Part shown: piece after piece, positions 42,668-52,158 of the stretch
Position numbering within the stretch: the stretch's first letter is position 1
Layout of the letters: every line of letters starts with the position of its first letter
NCBI RefSeq assembly: GCF_012911005.2
Contig: NZ_WTVS01000015.1
Coordinates: 1-64,000 of the forward strand
Length of the DNA stretch: 64,000 bases
From: Aromatoleum toluolicum
Lineage (GTDB): Bacteria; Pseudomonadota; Gammaproteobacteria; Burkholderiales; Rhodocyclaceae
Direction of reading: 5' to 3'
Made by a program: the position numbers and the translations under genes
Notes under the pieces: model-generated
Told to the model about the DNA's origin: nothing
Seen by the model: the letters and a program-made list of their open reading frames with translations, nothing else
Databases searched by the model: none

Positions 42668-45451
42668 TCAACCCATCCTGCTTCGAGCCGCCGCGACCAG
42701 ATCGTGGAGTGTGCTCCAAGGCTTCTCCGCGAGCGGCGTGCGTTGTTCGTATTCGACGCGCAGAGCGTTTCGCGGGACGCCCTCATGACGGGCAAATCCA
42801 TTGCCGTCGAGTTTTCCGTCGATGACCTGATTGCCCTCGAAGTGGATCGTGTAACCCTGGCCGACGAACGCCTCGCCCTCGGCGTCGAAGTGGCTGATCT
42901 CGATCCACTCGCGCATTTCGGTCTGACTGGAAGGGAGTGGGGCTAGGCTGGCATGCCCCCGCGCCGGTCCCTCGAACGCGTGCCCCGCCCCCTTCACCGA
43001 AAACGTCCCCGGGCAGGCGAAGGTAATATCCCCGCCCTGCAGCGTCACCGATGACTGCCCGGCTTGCAGCACGATGCGGTCCTTGGCGAGGACATGGATC
43101 TCGTCGTTCGAGCTGGTGATGCTTACCGACTGGTCCGCGAGGATCTCCATCGCGTCGGTGTGTGCCTGGATCGTCTGCCTGCCGGCCGCGGCGATGCTCC
43201 TGATTCCGCCGGAATGACTGAACCAGCTCGCGCCAGCGCCGACCGTGGCGCTGAAGCTGCGGGCGGCCGCGGCGTGAAAGTCCTTCTGTGTCGTCGCATG
43301 CAGGTTTCCGCCAGCGAAGTGCAGGGCGCTGGCAGGGGTGGACAGGCCGATGTCGTCCGGTCCTTCGGTGACGATGAACGGCCGCGGGAAACGTTCCGCA
43401 GGGGCGTCCGGATCGCGGCTCCCGGGTCGGGCCTTCCTGACATCCTGGCCACCGGCACTGCCGGTGAAGTGTCCCTCGCGTGTCGCGTCGAGGGCGTCGA
43501 TAAAGGCGCTCTGGTTCCTGTTGGCGGTAAGCGGGCGGGCCGACTGCGCCGCCGCGGCGTCGGACAGGGCCCGCGCGGTGTGTTCGGCCCCCCGCAACTG
43601 GCCGACTGCCTCGGCAACGTCCATCTGGGTCGAAGCGCCCTGCGGGCGTGCCGTGGACGAGATCAGCAAGCCCTCGCCGGCGCGCAGGGCCAGCCAGCCG
43701 TCGGTGCGCAGCTCCAGGCCGGCGCCGCGCCACGGGCCGCGTGTGGCACTGCGTGGCGCCTGTTCGACGAGATGGCCGAGTGACAACTGGGATGCCGCGT
43801 GACTGCTGGCGAGCCGTGTACGAAGCTGTCCCGGCGTATCGTCGGCGAGCCATTGGTTGAAGCCCTGTCCGTCGCTTGAGTGCGTGTCGCTGTTCCAGCC
43901 CGAGATGACACCGGGGTGGTTGGCGCTGCTCGCTTCGCCTGCGCTGAAAGGAGGCAGGTCGGTGCCGCCGTAGAGTTGTCCGACGACGAGCGGGCGATCG
44001 ATGTCGCCATCGATGAAGTCGATCAGCACTTCGGTGCCGGTTCGCGGCAGGAAGTGGCTGCCCCAGTCGGGGCCCGACAGCCATTCGGCGACGCGCACCC
44101 AGGTGCCGCTGCGCTCGTCGCCGGGCGCGTTTTCGTCGCCGTTCGCCAGGTCCGCCGTCGCAAGGCCGCCCGGGTTGGGGTGTTCGCCACGCTGCCAGTG
44201 GAACTGGATCCTGATGCGATGATCGCGATCCGTAGTCAGCGCGGCGCCGGCCTCGCCAACCACGAGGGCGGTCTCTGGCTGTGCGGCCGGTTTCCTGCGC
44301 GGCATCGGCAGCATTGGAGCTGCGGAGGGCTGCAGGACGAATTCGTTGCGGTAGCTTCCGCGCTCGATGCCTCGGACCGGCAGGAGTGCCGCAGCGCCGC
44401 TGCCGAGGTTGTTCGCGGCCCGGTGCTCGACGCTGAGGACGGCGAAGTTTGCGTTCTCGCCGATGAATTGGGCGTGGCCTTCCAGTTTGAAATGCGTGCC
44501 GGCGGCCAGGTCGCGCACGCTGCCATCACCTCTGAGACGCCGATAGCGCGCCTCATGCCCGGCAAGGGCGAGATCGGCGTGCTCGACGGCTGCAGCTTCC
44601 GACTCGTAGCGGTACGCTCCGCTGCCGTCATGCTCCTCGAGAGGGGGCAGGTGCTCGCCGTCGATGCCGCTGCGGGCCTGCGCGGCCGTTGCAACCAGTG
44701 TGCGGTAATCCCAGGAGCTGCGGTTGACGGCGTTGGTGCCGACCCGATGCTCGTCCGCCAGCGTCTGGATGGTGTCGTCGATTTCGGTTGCGTCCGCGCG
44801 ATGGAAGCGGATGCGGTCCTGAGGCCGCGGCGCAGGTCCGGCATGGTGGTCGAAGAGAACGAGGCAGTGTCGTGCGCGTTCGGCGGCGGTGTCGTCTTGC
44901 TGAGTCTGTTCGTGCTCGAAGCGGAATGAGATGCCTTCTTCCGCGAGCAGTCGCAGGAGAAAGTCGAGATCGCTCTCGCGGTGCTGGATGCAGAGACTGC
45001 GCCGGCGCAACGTCCGGGTGACATCGAAACGCCAGTTCGCGTGCATCCGATAGACCGCGAACAAGGTGTCGCACAGGCCGCGCAGGTCGAGATCCTGATA
45101 CACGCGGCTGCGCCGTCCCTGGGCGAACAGCGCGAGCCAGGGTTCGAGCGTGAGGCGGTAGCGCGCGAGCCCGCCGTCACTCCCGAGTGGCGCCGAGTGG
45201 GTACAGTACCCGTGCCAGGTACGCAGGCTGCCGTCCGCGAGCCGCAAGCGCAGGGCGAATTGCGTGCCGAGCAGTTCGGACAGGGGGAGGTAGGCATCCG
45301 TTGCGATGCAGTCGACATCGAAGCGGAACAACGCATTGACGGCTTCGTATCCCGACATGCTTTCGACGAGCAGTGGCGCCGGTACCGCCGAGCGGATCTC
45401 GATCAGCCGCGAATGCTGGGACAGCAATGCCTCGAAAGCGGTGCCTTGCAT
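42668..45451 (-). CDS. vgrG: VgrG spike protein (TssI) with C-terminal extension
   Basis: 927-aa type VI spike. Residues ~30-350 are the gp27-like part (LIEIRSAVPAPLLVESMSGY; LLRLLAEEGISFRFEHEQTQ). An OB-fold gp5-like part follows with GTWVRVAEWLSGPDWGSHFL and RTGTEVLIDFIDGDIDRPLV. The DUF2345 repeat region comes next (EILADQSVSITSSNDEIHVL). The last ~90 residues form a small extra domain (YTIHFEGNQVIDGKLDGNGF), probably a transthyretin-like cargo adaptor. The start at 45451 is the first ATG with VgrG sequence; the frame further upstream is an antisense shadow of tssL. It lies 5 nt behind tssL. No enzymatic extension is recognised. Confidence 0.93.
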   Translation of the reverse strand: MQGTAFEALLSQHSRLIEIRSAVPAPLLVESMSGYEAVNALFRFDVDCIATDAYLPLSELLGTQFALRLRLADGSLRTWHGYCTHSAPLGSDGGLARYRLTLEPWLALFAQGRRSRVYQDLDLRGLCDTLFAVYRMHANWRFDVTRTLRRRSLCIQHRESDLDFLLRLLAEEGISFRFEHEQTQQDDTAAERARHCLVLFDHHAGPAPRPQDRIRFHRADATEIDDTIQTLADEHRVGTNAVNRSSWDYRTLVATAAQARSGIDGEHLPPLEEHDGSGAYRYESEAAAVEHADLALAGHEARYRRLRGDGSVRDLAAGTHFKLEGHAQFIGENANFAVLSVEHRAANNLGSGAAALLPVRGIERGSYRNEFVLQPSAAPMLPMPRRKPAAQPETALVVGEAGAALTTDRDHRIRIQFHWQRGEHPNPGGLATADLANGDENAPGDERSGTWVRVAEWLSGPDWGSHFLPRTGTEVLIDFIDGDIDRPLVVGQLYGGTDLPPFSAGEASSANHPGVISGWNSDTHSSDGQGFNQWLADDTPGQLRTRLASSHAASQLSLGHLVEQAPRSATRGPWRGAGLELRTDGWLALRAGEGLLISSTARPQGASTQMDVAEAVGQLRGAEHTARALSDAAAAQSARPLTANRNQSAFIDALDATREGHFTGSAGGQDVRKARPGSRDPDAPAERFPRPFIVTEGPDDIGLSTPASALHFAGGNLHATTQKDFHAAAARSFSATVGAGASWFSHSGGIRSIAAAGRQTIQAHTDAMEILADQSVSITSSNDEIHVLAKDRIVLQAGQSSVTLQGGDITFACPGTFSVKGAGHAFEGPARGHASLAPLPSSQTEMREWIEISHFDAEGEAFVGQGYTIHFEGNQVIDGKLDGNGFARHEGVPRNALRVEYEQRTPLAEKPWSTLHDLVAAARSRMG

Positions 45452-45456
45452 CGCGT

Positions 45457-46227
45457 TCAGGGCAGGGTGATGGTGATGTGGGGTCGCTTCGCGGCAACCT
45501 TGATGATGTCGCGGTACTCGGCGAGGGTTGCCTGCGTTTCGTGCGCAAGGTGGGTGCGGATTCCCGTGTACGCGACCAGCGCGCTGAGTGCCACCACCGC
45601 CACGGTGACCCATGCGGGCAGGCTGCGCCGCAGTTCGTGCGCAATGCTGTCCGGGCGGGCGCCGTGGGGGGCGAAACTCGCCTTGCGGCCCTTGATGTGG
45701 GCGATCTCCTCCCCGAGGCGGGCCGTCAGGTAAGCCAGCTTCTCGGGGCCTTCGAGCAGGTACTTGCCGCGAAAGCCGAGGAGCAGGCACATGTGAAACA
45801 CTTCCAGTGCCTGTATTCGCCGCGCGCCGGCGTCGCGGGCCGCACCGAGCTTGTCGAAGAAGTATTCCCCGGCGAGCTGGTCGCCGAACAGACTCAGCTG
45901 CAGCGGACGCCGCTCCCAGTCGTCGCGGATCGAGAGGCGCGAGGACAGGATCGCCTCGTCGACGGTTGCGCAGAAGGCATATTTGGCGTCGAAGATGTCC
46001 TCGGGCGCGAAATCCTGTTTCTTTGCCTGTCGTTCGAAATCGGTGAGGAAGCCCGTGACGCTCTCGGAAAACTCACGCGCGTCGCGCGGCGTCTTGTTGT
46101 TCTTCAGCAGGAACACCATGTAGAACCCCTCGTAAAGCAGGTCCGCAAGGGTGCTCCCGGCGGCGGAAGATGTGTGCGTCGCGCGGGCAGGGGCAGTTTC
46201 GGCGAAGATCGACGGATTGGCGTTCAT
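45457..46227 (-). CDS. tssL: TssL (DotU-type) type VI membrane complex protein
   Basis: 256-aa inner-membrane protein. The cytoplasmic DotU domain covers about residues 25-205 (LLYEGFYMVFLLKNNKTPRD; FDAKYAFCATVDEAILSSRL; FFDKLGAARDAGARRIQALE; CLLLGFRGKYLLEGPEKLAY). One transmembrane helix follows near the C-terminus (PAWVTVAVVALSALVAYTGI). There is no OmpA/peptidoglycan-binding extension, so it is the short form. It joins TssJ and TssM in the envelope complex. Its ATG overlaps the tssK stop by 4 nt. Confidence 0.95.
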   Translation of the reverse strand: MNANPSIFAETAPARATHTSSAAGSTLADLLYEGFYMVFLLKNNKTPRDAREFSESVTGFLTDFERQAKKQDFAPEDIFDAKYAFCATVDEAILSSRLSIRDDWERRPLQLSLFGDQLAGEYFFDKLGAARDAGARRIQALEVFHMCLLLGFRGKYLLEGPEKLAYLTARLGEEIAHIKGRKASFAPHGARPDSIAHELRRSLPAWVTVAVVALSALVAYTGIRTHLAHETQATLAEYRDIIKVAAKRPHITITLP

Positions 46228-47567
46228 GAAAGGACGGCGATGAGCTCGAGCTTGAGTTCGGGGTAGCCGGCCGGCGCGTAGATCGTGATGCTGCGCGCCT
46301 TGAGCATGCGTTCGTAGAGGGGGCCGTGCGGATCCAGGCTGAAGTAGCAGGCTCCCGGGCGCACCGGGATGGCGGGCGGTACCTGGGCGCAGTGCGTGAG
46401 CGAGACGCCGCCCATCGCCGAGAGCACGAGCTTGTCGACGTCGTCGGGCGCGCCGGTCTTGAAGCGCGCGGGCACCGACTCGATGATCTCCGACAGCGGC
46501 AGCGTTGCCGACACCGCGAGGAAGAACCGGGTGTCTTGCGTGATCTTGTCCGAATCGACGCGGCCCAGATGGAACGACGGTTTCTGCTCGTCCAGGCTGA
46601 TCGCGAAATAGCGCGTCGAGATCACGGTTTCGAGCAGATTGCGCAGTATCCCGTCGATCTTCGCGAAGCACGACGAAGGTCGTCCGTGCTCGTAGGCGGG
46701 CAGGTCGGCGAGCGTGTGCGTCTTCGAGAACGTCATCAACCCGCCCGCCAGGCGCAGCAGTTCCTGATACAGGCGCTCGGGGTGGAGCGAAGGATTCCTG
46801 TGGATGTGAGCGAGGGCCGCAAAGGCGCTGCTTGCCGTATGCAGCAGCCAGAAGGATGCGATGTCGCCGGAGCGGAATTCGATCACATTCTTCGACGGTT
46901 CGCGGTGGAAGCCATATAGGGCGTCGACCTTCGCCTGCAGCGAATCGAGCAGGCGCCGCAGCATCAGGTGCAGGGCCGGAGCACCGTCCACGCGCAGGCT
47001 CGGCGCGATGAAGCCCGGGTCGATCTCGTAGCCGTTGGTCGTGGTCCTGCGGATGCGTACGAGGGGAAGCGTCAGGTACTGATCCGGCGCCTGTGTGCCG
47101 GCGATCAGGCGTGCCTGCTTGCGCAACACGCCGACTTCGGCCTGGACCGCGTCCGTGTACAGGTCCGATACCTGGCAGGTGTCGAGCACGTAACGGCAAC
47201 CGGTGGCGTTGCCGTCGCCTGAGTCGTAGTTGTTGCCGAAGTCGCGCAGGTGGTGGAGCGCCAGGTACAGATCGACGTGGCCGGCATCCCAGTCGAGCTG
47301 ATCGAGCGCGAGAGGTGGCGGGAGACGGTCCTCCCCCGGCGCGAGATAGATTTCGCCATCGGGCAGCACCACGTCGAGACGGTCAATGCGCAATGACCCG
47401 CTCGCGAGCGCATCGCGATCGAGCTCCAGCGCGCGTACGCCCCAGGCGAAGGGTTCGGCCGTCAGCATGGCCCTGCGGATGCCGGTCTCATGACGCGCAT
47501 CCTGCTGCTGGAAATGTTGCGGGCGAAGGAAGAGTCCTTCGCCCCAAAGGATCTTGTGGGGTGTCAC
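46224..47567 (-). CDS. tssK: TssK type VI baseplate protein
   Basis: 447-aa cytoplasmic baseplate component connecting TssFG wedges to the TssJLM membrane complex. The N-terminus KILWGEGLFLRPQHFQQQDA is diagnostic of the ImpJ/VasE (TssK) family; the rest matches in length and pattern (LPLVRIRRTTTNGYEIDPGF; ARSITIYAPAGYPELKLELI at the end). It lies 20 nt downstream of tssJ and overlaps tssL by 4 nt, forming tssJ-tssK-tssL-vgrG on the minus strand. Confidence 0.96.
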   Translation of the reverse strand: MTPHKILWGEGLFLRPQHFQQQDARHETGIRRAMLTAEPFAWGVRALELDRDALASGSLRIDRLDVVLPDGEIYLAPGEDRLPPPLALDQLDWDAGHVDLYLALHHLRDFGNNYDSGDGNATGCRYVLDTCQVSDLYTDAVQAEVGVLRKQARLIAGTQAPDQYLTLPLVRIRRTTTNGYEIDPGFIAPSLRVDGAPALHLMLRRLLDSLQAKVDALYGFHREPSKNVIEFRSGDIASFWLLHTASSAFAALAHIHRNPSLHPERLYQELLRLAGGLMTFSKTHTLADLPAYEHGRPSSCFAKIDGILRNLLETVISTRYFAISLDEQKPSFHLGRVDSDKITQDTRFFLAVSATLPLSEIIESVPARFKTGAPDDVDKLVLSAMGGVSLTHCAQVPPAIPVRPGACYFSLDPHGPLYERMLKARSITIYAPAGYPELKLELIAVLS

Positions 47568-47587
47568 GGTGTTCGGTGCTTCCTAGG

Positions 47588-48229
47588 TCAGGTACAGCGG
47601 ACGCCCGACAGCGAGCGGACGGAGGCTGTTGTTGCGGGTTGGGCGAGTTCGCCCGTCCCGGTAGTCATCGCGCAGGCGTGGAATGCGACCGCGATGCCGG
47701 TCTTCTGCGATGCCTCGCGATCGAAGGCGAGTTTCCAGCGGTGTGCGGCAGGGCGATGAAACTGTGCCGCGACGCCTATCACCTTCACCTGGTCGGGCAC
47801 CTGTTCCTCGAAGCGGTAGGTCCTGCCGGGCAACAGGGTCAGCTCGCGCACTGACACCAGATCATCCTGCAGCGCACCGCGTTCGGATTCGGGCGTGCTG
47901 GCCTGTGCGTCGGTGAGACGGGCAAAGGCCGTGTTGCTGCGCAGCTGATAGATGCGCACGACGAGGGCGAGCGCTTCGCCGTTCCGCGTGGCATTGGTCG
48001 CGGGGCCTGTCGAAAGGGTCATTGCGACCGGATGCACGGCCTCGGTGGCGGGCCTTTGGTCGGCCTTCTTCAGCCCGGTCGCTTCCAGCGCCACGCCCGC
48101 CACGGTTCCGGCGATCTGCAGTGCCGACACGGTCGAGCAGCCGGCCGCCAGCGGAGTCAGGATGGCAGTCAGCGCGGCAAGCAGGGGGGCGGGCAGGCGC
48201 CTCGTCGATCCTGCACAGGAATTTTTCAT
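47588..48229 (-). CDS. tssJ: TssJ type VI outer membrane lipoprotein
   Basis: 213-aa lipoprotein. The signal peptide ends in the lipobox LAAGC (Cys near residue 31), so it is lipid-anchored. The TssJ beta-sandwich follows, with LVVRIYQLRSNTAFARLTDA and VRELTLLPGRTYRFEEQVPD, a characteristic family region. It anchors the TssJLM complex in the outer membrane. The start at 48229 was chosen from the internal ATG that gives a normal signal peptide. First gene of the minus-strand type VI operon; divergent from the TPR lipoprotein gene. Its partner TssM is not encoded in the window. Confidence 0.9.
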   Translation of the reverse strand: MKNSCAGSTRRLPAPLLAALTAILTPLAAGCSTVSALQIAGTVAGVALEATGLKKADQRPATEAVHPVAMTLSTGPATNATRNGEALALVVRIYQLRSNTAFARLTDAQASTPESERGALQDDLVSVRELTLLPGRTYRFEEQVPDQVKVIGVAAQFHRPAAHRWKLAFDREASQKTGIAVAFHACAMTTGTGELAQPATTASVRSLSGVRCT

Positions 48230-48263
48230 TGACGCACATAGCATAAAAAAGAATGCCAAGAGA

Positions 48264-48293
48264 TTGCGTTTTGTATCGATGCAAATGTACTAT
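48264..48293 (+). promoter_or_regulatory. probable sigma-70 promoter of the plus-strand type VI operon
   Basis: TTGCGT (48264-48269), 18-nt spacer, TACTAT (48288-48293), 54 nt before the TPR lipoprotein ATG, in an AT-rich patch between divergent operons. Confidence 0.5.
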
Positions 48294-48347
48294 GCCGAGC
48301 TTTGCGGCGCAATGCCGTTATGACAAAACAATGTTTCGGGGTTTGTA

Positions 48348-48998
48348 ATGACGATCGGAAATCCGGGAAAAGTGGCTGCTCTGGCGATGGCTCTGCTCGT
48401 TACGGGGTGTGCATCGACGCCGCAGAAGATGTCTCAGGACGATTATTCGCAGTACCTGAAGACCACAACCGTGCAGGTCGATCAGCTGCTTGCCGAGAGC
48501 AAGCGGGATGAGGCTGTAGGCCTGCTGTCGAAGGCAGCGGAACTTGGTCCCGAGTCGAAGGAGCCGTGGGTGCGCATCGCGCGGATCCAGTTCGACGGCG
48601 GCAAATACGGCGAAGCGATCGTGGCGTCAGGAGAGGTGCTGCAACGCGACCCCACAGACCGCGTCGCCAAGAGCGTGCGAGCGGTGAGCGGACTGCGCGT
48701 GGCCACGGAATCCCTGGCGGATCTGCGCAACGACACGGAAATGACGGGGTCGGCGCGCGGCGATGCCGTTGCGCTGGCCAAAGTGATGCGCGAGTCCCTG
48801 GGCGAGTCGGTACTCATTCCTCCGCCCTCGCCGGAAGAGCTTGAGACGCGCCGACTGGAGGAAGAGCGCCAGAAGAATCTGAAGCCGAAGGTCAAGCCGA
48901 AAGCTCGCGTGAAGAAGACCATGCCTGCCGCGAGCGCAGGGCAGCCGCCCGCAGCGACTGCCGCGAGCGGTTCGGGTCCGTTCGGCGCGCTCAAGTAA
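48348..48998 (+). CDS. type VI-associated TPR-like lipoprotein
   Basis: 216-aa lipoprotein. The signal peptide is residues 1-20, with lipobox LVTGC and lipid-bearing Cys21. A TPR-like helical region covers about residues 40-115 (AVGLLSKAAELGPESKEPWV; GKYGEAIVASGEVLQRDPTD). The tail is basic and then Ala/Pro-rich (QKNLKPKVKPKARVKKT). It leads the operon tssB-tssC-hcp-tssE-tssF-tssG-clpV. Similar genes open type VI loci in other betaproteobacteria, where their role is poorly defined; assembly or peptidoglycan attachment is possible. Confidence 0.8.
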   Translation: MTIGNPGKVAALAMALLVTGCASTPQKMSQDDYSQYLKTTTVQVDQLLAESKRDEAVGLLSKAAELGPESKEPWVRIARIQFDGGKYGEAIVASGEVLQRDPTDRVAKSVRAVSGLRVATESLADLRNDTEMTGSARGDAVALAKVMRESLGESVLIPPPSPEELETRRLEEERQKNLKPKVKPKARVKKTMPAASAGQPPAATAASGSGPFGALK

Positions 48999-49052
48999 GC
49001 GACACCGACGGGGGCGGCGCAGGGCGCGCCGGTGACTTGCCAGGAGGCTATT

Positions 49053-49574
49053 GTGTCCAGGAAGGAAAGTATTCAGAAGCGTCTGCAGAAGGTCAGGCCG
49101 CCGCGTGTGCAGCTTACCTATGACGTGGAAAAGGGTGACGCCGTCGAACAGAAGGAGTTGCCGTTTGTGGCAGGCGTGCTCGGCGATTTCGCGGGCCAAA
49201 GCGAAGCTGGCGAGGCAAAGCTGCGCGACCGGAAGTTCGTTGCGATCGACGTCGATAATTTCGACGACGTGATGGACGCCCTCGCGCCGCGAGCGGCATT
49301 CCGGGTCACGAACCGGCTGTCCGACGAGGGCGGCGAACTGGCTGTCGATCTCACGTTCCGCAGGTTCGAGGACTTTCGCCCCGAGTCGGTCGCACGTCAG
49401 GTCGAGCCGCTGCGCAAATTGCTGGAAGCGCGCGCCCGGCTCGCGGAACTTCGCAACAAGCTGGCGGGCAACGAGAAACTCGACGACCTTCTGAGCGACG
49501 TCCTCGGCAACACCGAGAAGTTGCGCTCCATCGGTGCCAGTGTCCCCACCGGCGACGCGAGGGACGAGCAATGA
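49053..49574 (+). CDS. tssB: TssB type VI sheath small subunit
   Basis: 173-aa sheath protein (VipA). The sequence RKESIQKRLQKVRPPRVQLT and the segments KELPFVAGVLGDFAGQSEAG, RKFVAIDVDNFDDVMDALAP and LSDEGGELAVDLTFRRFEDF are diagnostic. It pairs with TssC to form the contractile sheath around the Hcp tube. The GTG start at 49053 was chosen because CAGGAGG lies 7 nt upstream and gives the usual N-terminus; an upstream in-frame GTG at 49032 would add non-conserved residues. Overlaps tssC by 4 nt. Confidence 0.96.
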   Translation: MSRKESIQKRLQKVRPPRVQLTYDVEKGDAVEQKELPFVAGVLGDFAGQSEAGEAKLRDRKFVAIDVDNFDDVMDALAPRAAFRVTNRLSDEGGELAVDLTFRRFEDFRPESVARQVEPLRKLLEARARLAELRNKLAGNEKLDDLLSDVLGNTEKLRSIGASVPTGDARDEQ

Positions 49575-51058
49575 GCACGATGGCGCAAGCATCCGTCGAT
49601 CCGCTCGGCGGCGCGGCCGAAACTCCCCTGCTGGATCGCATCATCGAGGAGAGCCGAGTCGCCCGCTCGGAATCGGAACGCAGCCATGCGCGGGACATCA
49701 TCGGCGAATTGGCCAGACAGGTCCTCGACGGCGAGGTCGTCTTGTCCGAGAACCTCTCCGCCTCGCTCGATGCACGCCTGGCCGATCTCGACCGGCTCAT
49801 CTCGGCGCAGCTCAGCGAGGTGATGCATGCAGCGCAGTTCCAGGCGCTGGAGAGTGCCTGGACCGGGTTGCATTATCTTTGCCACCAGACATCGACGGGT
49901 CCCCAGCTGAAGATCAAGATGATGAACGCGACCAAGCGCGATCTCGTCAAGGACTTCAAGACCGCGATCGAGTTCGATCAGAGTGCACTCTTCCGCAAGG
50001 TGTACGAGGAGGAGTTCGGCACCTTCGGCGGCTCGCCCTTCGGCGTCCTGCTCGGCCAGTACGACATGACGCGCCAGCCGGAAGATCTCTACCTGCTCGA
50101 ACAGATGTCACACGTTGCTGCGGCGGCGCATGCACCGTTCATCACCGCTGCCTCGCCCGAACTCTTTGGCCTCGAATCCTACGTCGAGCTGAGCAGGCCG
50201 CGGGACCTGTCCAAGGTGTTCGACACCGTCGAGTACGCGAAGTGGAAGTCCTATCGCGACTCGGAGGATGCGCGTTACGTCGGTCTCACGCTGCCGCGTT
50301 TCCTCGGGCGCCTGCCGTACAACCCGATCGACGGAACCACCACCGAGGGGTTCAATTTCATCGAGGACGTCGACGGTGCGGATCACTCGAAGTACCTGTG
50401 GTGCAACGCGGCCTTCGCTTTCGGGGCGCGCCTCACCACCGCTTTCGAGAACCACGGGTGGTGCGCGGCAATCCGTGGCGTGGAGGGAGGAGGGCTGGTC
50501 GAGGACCTGCCGGCGCACACCTTCCGCACCGGTGAAGGCGAGGTGGCACTGAAGTGCCCGACCGAAGTCGCAATCACCGACCGGCGCGAAAAGGAGCTCA
50601 GCGACCTCGGTTTCATCCCGCTCGTCCACTGCAAGAACACCGACTACGCGGCGTTCTTCGGTGCGCAGTCGACGCAGAAGGCACGGCGTTACGACACGGA
50701 TGCGGCCAATGCCAACGCGTCGCTCTCGGCACAGCTGCAATACATCTTCGCCGTGTGCCGCATCGCGCATTACATGAAGGCGATGATGCGCGACAAGATC
50801 GGCAGCTTTGCCAGTGCCGCCAATGTCGAGATGTACCTGCAGCGGTGGATCGACCAGTACGTCACCGCTGACGACACGGCATCGCAGGAAACCAAGGCGC
50901 AGTTTCCCCTGCGTGAAGCCTCCATCGAGGTGGACGAAGTTCCCGGACGCCCCGGCGTCTACCGCGCCGTTTCATTCATCCGTCCCCATTTTCAGCTCGA
51001 CGAGCTTTCGGTTTCGCTGCGGCTGGTTGCCGAGCTGCCGCAGTCCGGCAAGGCCTGA
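49571..51058 (+). CDS. tssC: TssC type VI sheath large subunit
   Basis: 495-aa sheath protein (VipB). Recognised by LESAWTGLHYLCHQTSTGPQ, FGTFGGSPFGVLLGQYDMTR, FVRLPYNP-like LPRFLGRLPYNPIDGTTTEG, and the C-terminal GVYRAVSFIRPHFQLDELSV. With TssB it assembles the contractile sheath whose disassembly is driven by ClpV, encoded five genes downstream. Coupled to tssB by ATGA overlap. Confidence 0.97.
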   Translation: MSTMAQASVDPLGGAAETPLLDRIIEESRVARSESERSHARDIIGELARQVLDGEVVLSENLSASLDARLADLDRLISAQLSEVMHAAQFQALESAWTGLHYLCHQTSTGPQLKIKMMNATKRDLVKDFKTAIEFDQSALFRKVYEEEFGTFGGSPFGVLLGQYDMTRQPEDLYLLEQMSHVAAAAHAPFITAASPELFGLESYVELSRPRDLSKVFDTVEYAKWKSYRDSEDARYVGLTLPRFLGRLPYNPIDGTTTEGFNFIEDVDGADHSKYLWCNAAFAFGARLTTAFENHGWCAAIRGVEGGGLVEDLPAHTFRTGEGEVALKCPTEVAITDRREKELSDLGFIPLVHCKNTDYAAFFGAQSTQKARRYDTDAANANASLSAQLQYIFAVCRIAHYMKAMMRDKIGSFASAANVEMYLQRWIDQYVTADDTASQETKAQFPLREASIEVDEVPGRPGVYRAVSFIRPHFQLDELSVSLRLVAELPQSGKA

Positions 51059-51088
51059 TTGTTCGACTAATTCAAGGATCTGAAGGCA

Positions 51089-51625
51089 ATGAAGGATATC
51101 TACATCGAATTCAAGGGCAGCGACCTCAAGGGCGATTCGCGCGACACCAAGCACAAGGACCAGGTCGAGGTGTATTCGTGGGCGCACAACATCCGCCAGC
51201 CGAAATCGGCGACGGCCTCGAGTGCCGGCGGGCACTCGGCCGAGCGCTGCGAACACGGCGAGATGATCTTCGTGAAGGATATCGACGGCGCCAGTCCCAA
51301 GCTCTATCAGGCCTGCTCCTCGGGACTCATCATCAACGACGCGATCGTGTATTTCTATCGTGCGTTTGGCGGCAAGAACACCACCGGCAATCCGAGCGGC
51401 ACGCAGAACCGGCACCAATACCTGAAGATCGAGCTCAAGAACGTACTGATTTCTTCGGTGTCGCCGTCCGTGTCGAGCGAAGGCATTCCGAGCGAAACCT
51501 TCGCGCTGAAGTATTCGGCGGTGAAGTGGACCTATGACGAGCTCAATATCGACGGCAGCAAGTCGGGCAAGGTGAACATCCAGGGCGCCTGGAACCTTGC
51601 GAAGAACGCGCCGAGCCTGAGCTGA
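51089..51625 (+). CDS. hcp: Hcp type VI tube protein (TssD)
   Basis: 178-aa inner-tube protein of the Hcp1 type. The N-terminal KDIYIEFKGSDLKGDSRDTK, VYSWAHNIRQP, HGEMIFVKDIDGASPKLYQA and YLKIELKNVLISSVSPSVSS are family-typical. Hexamers stack within the TssBC sheath and may carry small effectors. No C-terminal toxin extension. A 30-nt gap separates it from tssC; it is probably the most highly expressed gene of the operon. Confidence 0.96.
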   Translation: MKDIYIEFKGSDLKGDSRDTKHKDQVEVYSWAHNIRQPKSATASSAGGHSAERCEHGEMIFVKDIDGASPKLYQACSSGLIINDAIVYFYRAFGGKNTTGNPSGTQNRHQYLKIELKNVLISSVSPSVSSEGIPSETFALKYSAVKWTYDELNIDGSKSGKVNIQGAWNLAKNAPSLS

Positions 51626-51677
51626 TACGTCCGGTGCTTACGGGCGGCACAGATGCTGCCCGGGCTGCGTCGTCATC

Positions 51678-52157
51678 ATGAAAGGGTTCGAGCCGACCTT
51701 CTTCGACAAGCTGTTCGACGACAGCCCGGCCGGCCCGGCCCGACCCGTTCTTTCGCTCGAACAGCTGAAGGACACGGTTGCCCGTGATCTTGAGGCCCTT
51801 CTCAATGCACGCACAACGGTGGATGAGTCGCTGGCGCTGTACCACCCGGAAGCGGCGCAATCGCCACTCACTTACGGGCTGAGGGATTTTGCGGCGATGA
51901 GCCTGAACAATCCGCACGATCGCGCGGCGATCTGCCGCTCGATCGAGACGGCAATTGCCCGTCACGAGCCGCGGCTGCGCAATGTCGAAGTCCGCCTCGA
52001 GCTGGATCGACGCTCGGTCAATGCGCTGTATTTTTCGATCAAGGCCCTGCTGGTTGTTCGTCCCGCCCGCGAGCCGGTGAATTTCGACGCGTTGCTGCAG
52101 CCGACAACCCTGCTCTATTCGGTCAATCGGCAGGCTCCGCGAAGCGGTCAGAATTGA
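51678..52157 (+). CDS. tssE: TssE type VI baseplate protein (gp25-like)
   Basis: 159-aa baseplate protein of the GPW/gp25 family. The region FFDKLFDDSPAGPARPVLSL, the VARDLEALLNARTTVDESLA segment and LTYGLRDFAAMSLNNPHDRA, followed by RSIETAIARHEPRLRNVEVR, are characteristic. It initiates sheath assembly on the baseplate. One base separates its stop codon from the tssF start. Confidence 0.95.
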   Translation: MKGFEPTFFDKLFDDSPAGPARPVLSLEQLKDTVARDLEALLNARTTVDESLALYHPEAAQSPLTYGLRDFAAMSLNNPHDRAAICRSIETAIARHEPRLRNVEVRLELDRRSVNALYFSIKALLVVRPAREPVNFDALLQPTTLLYSVNRQAPRSGQN

Positions 52158-52158
52158 A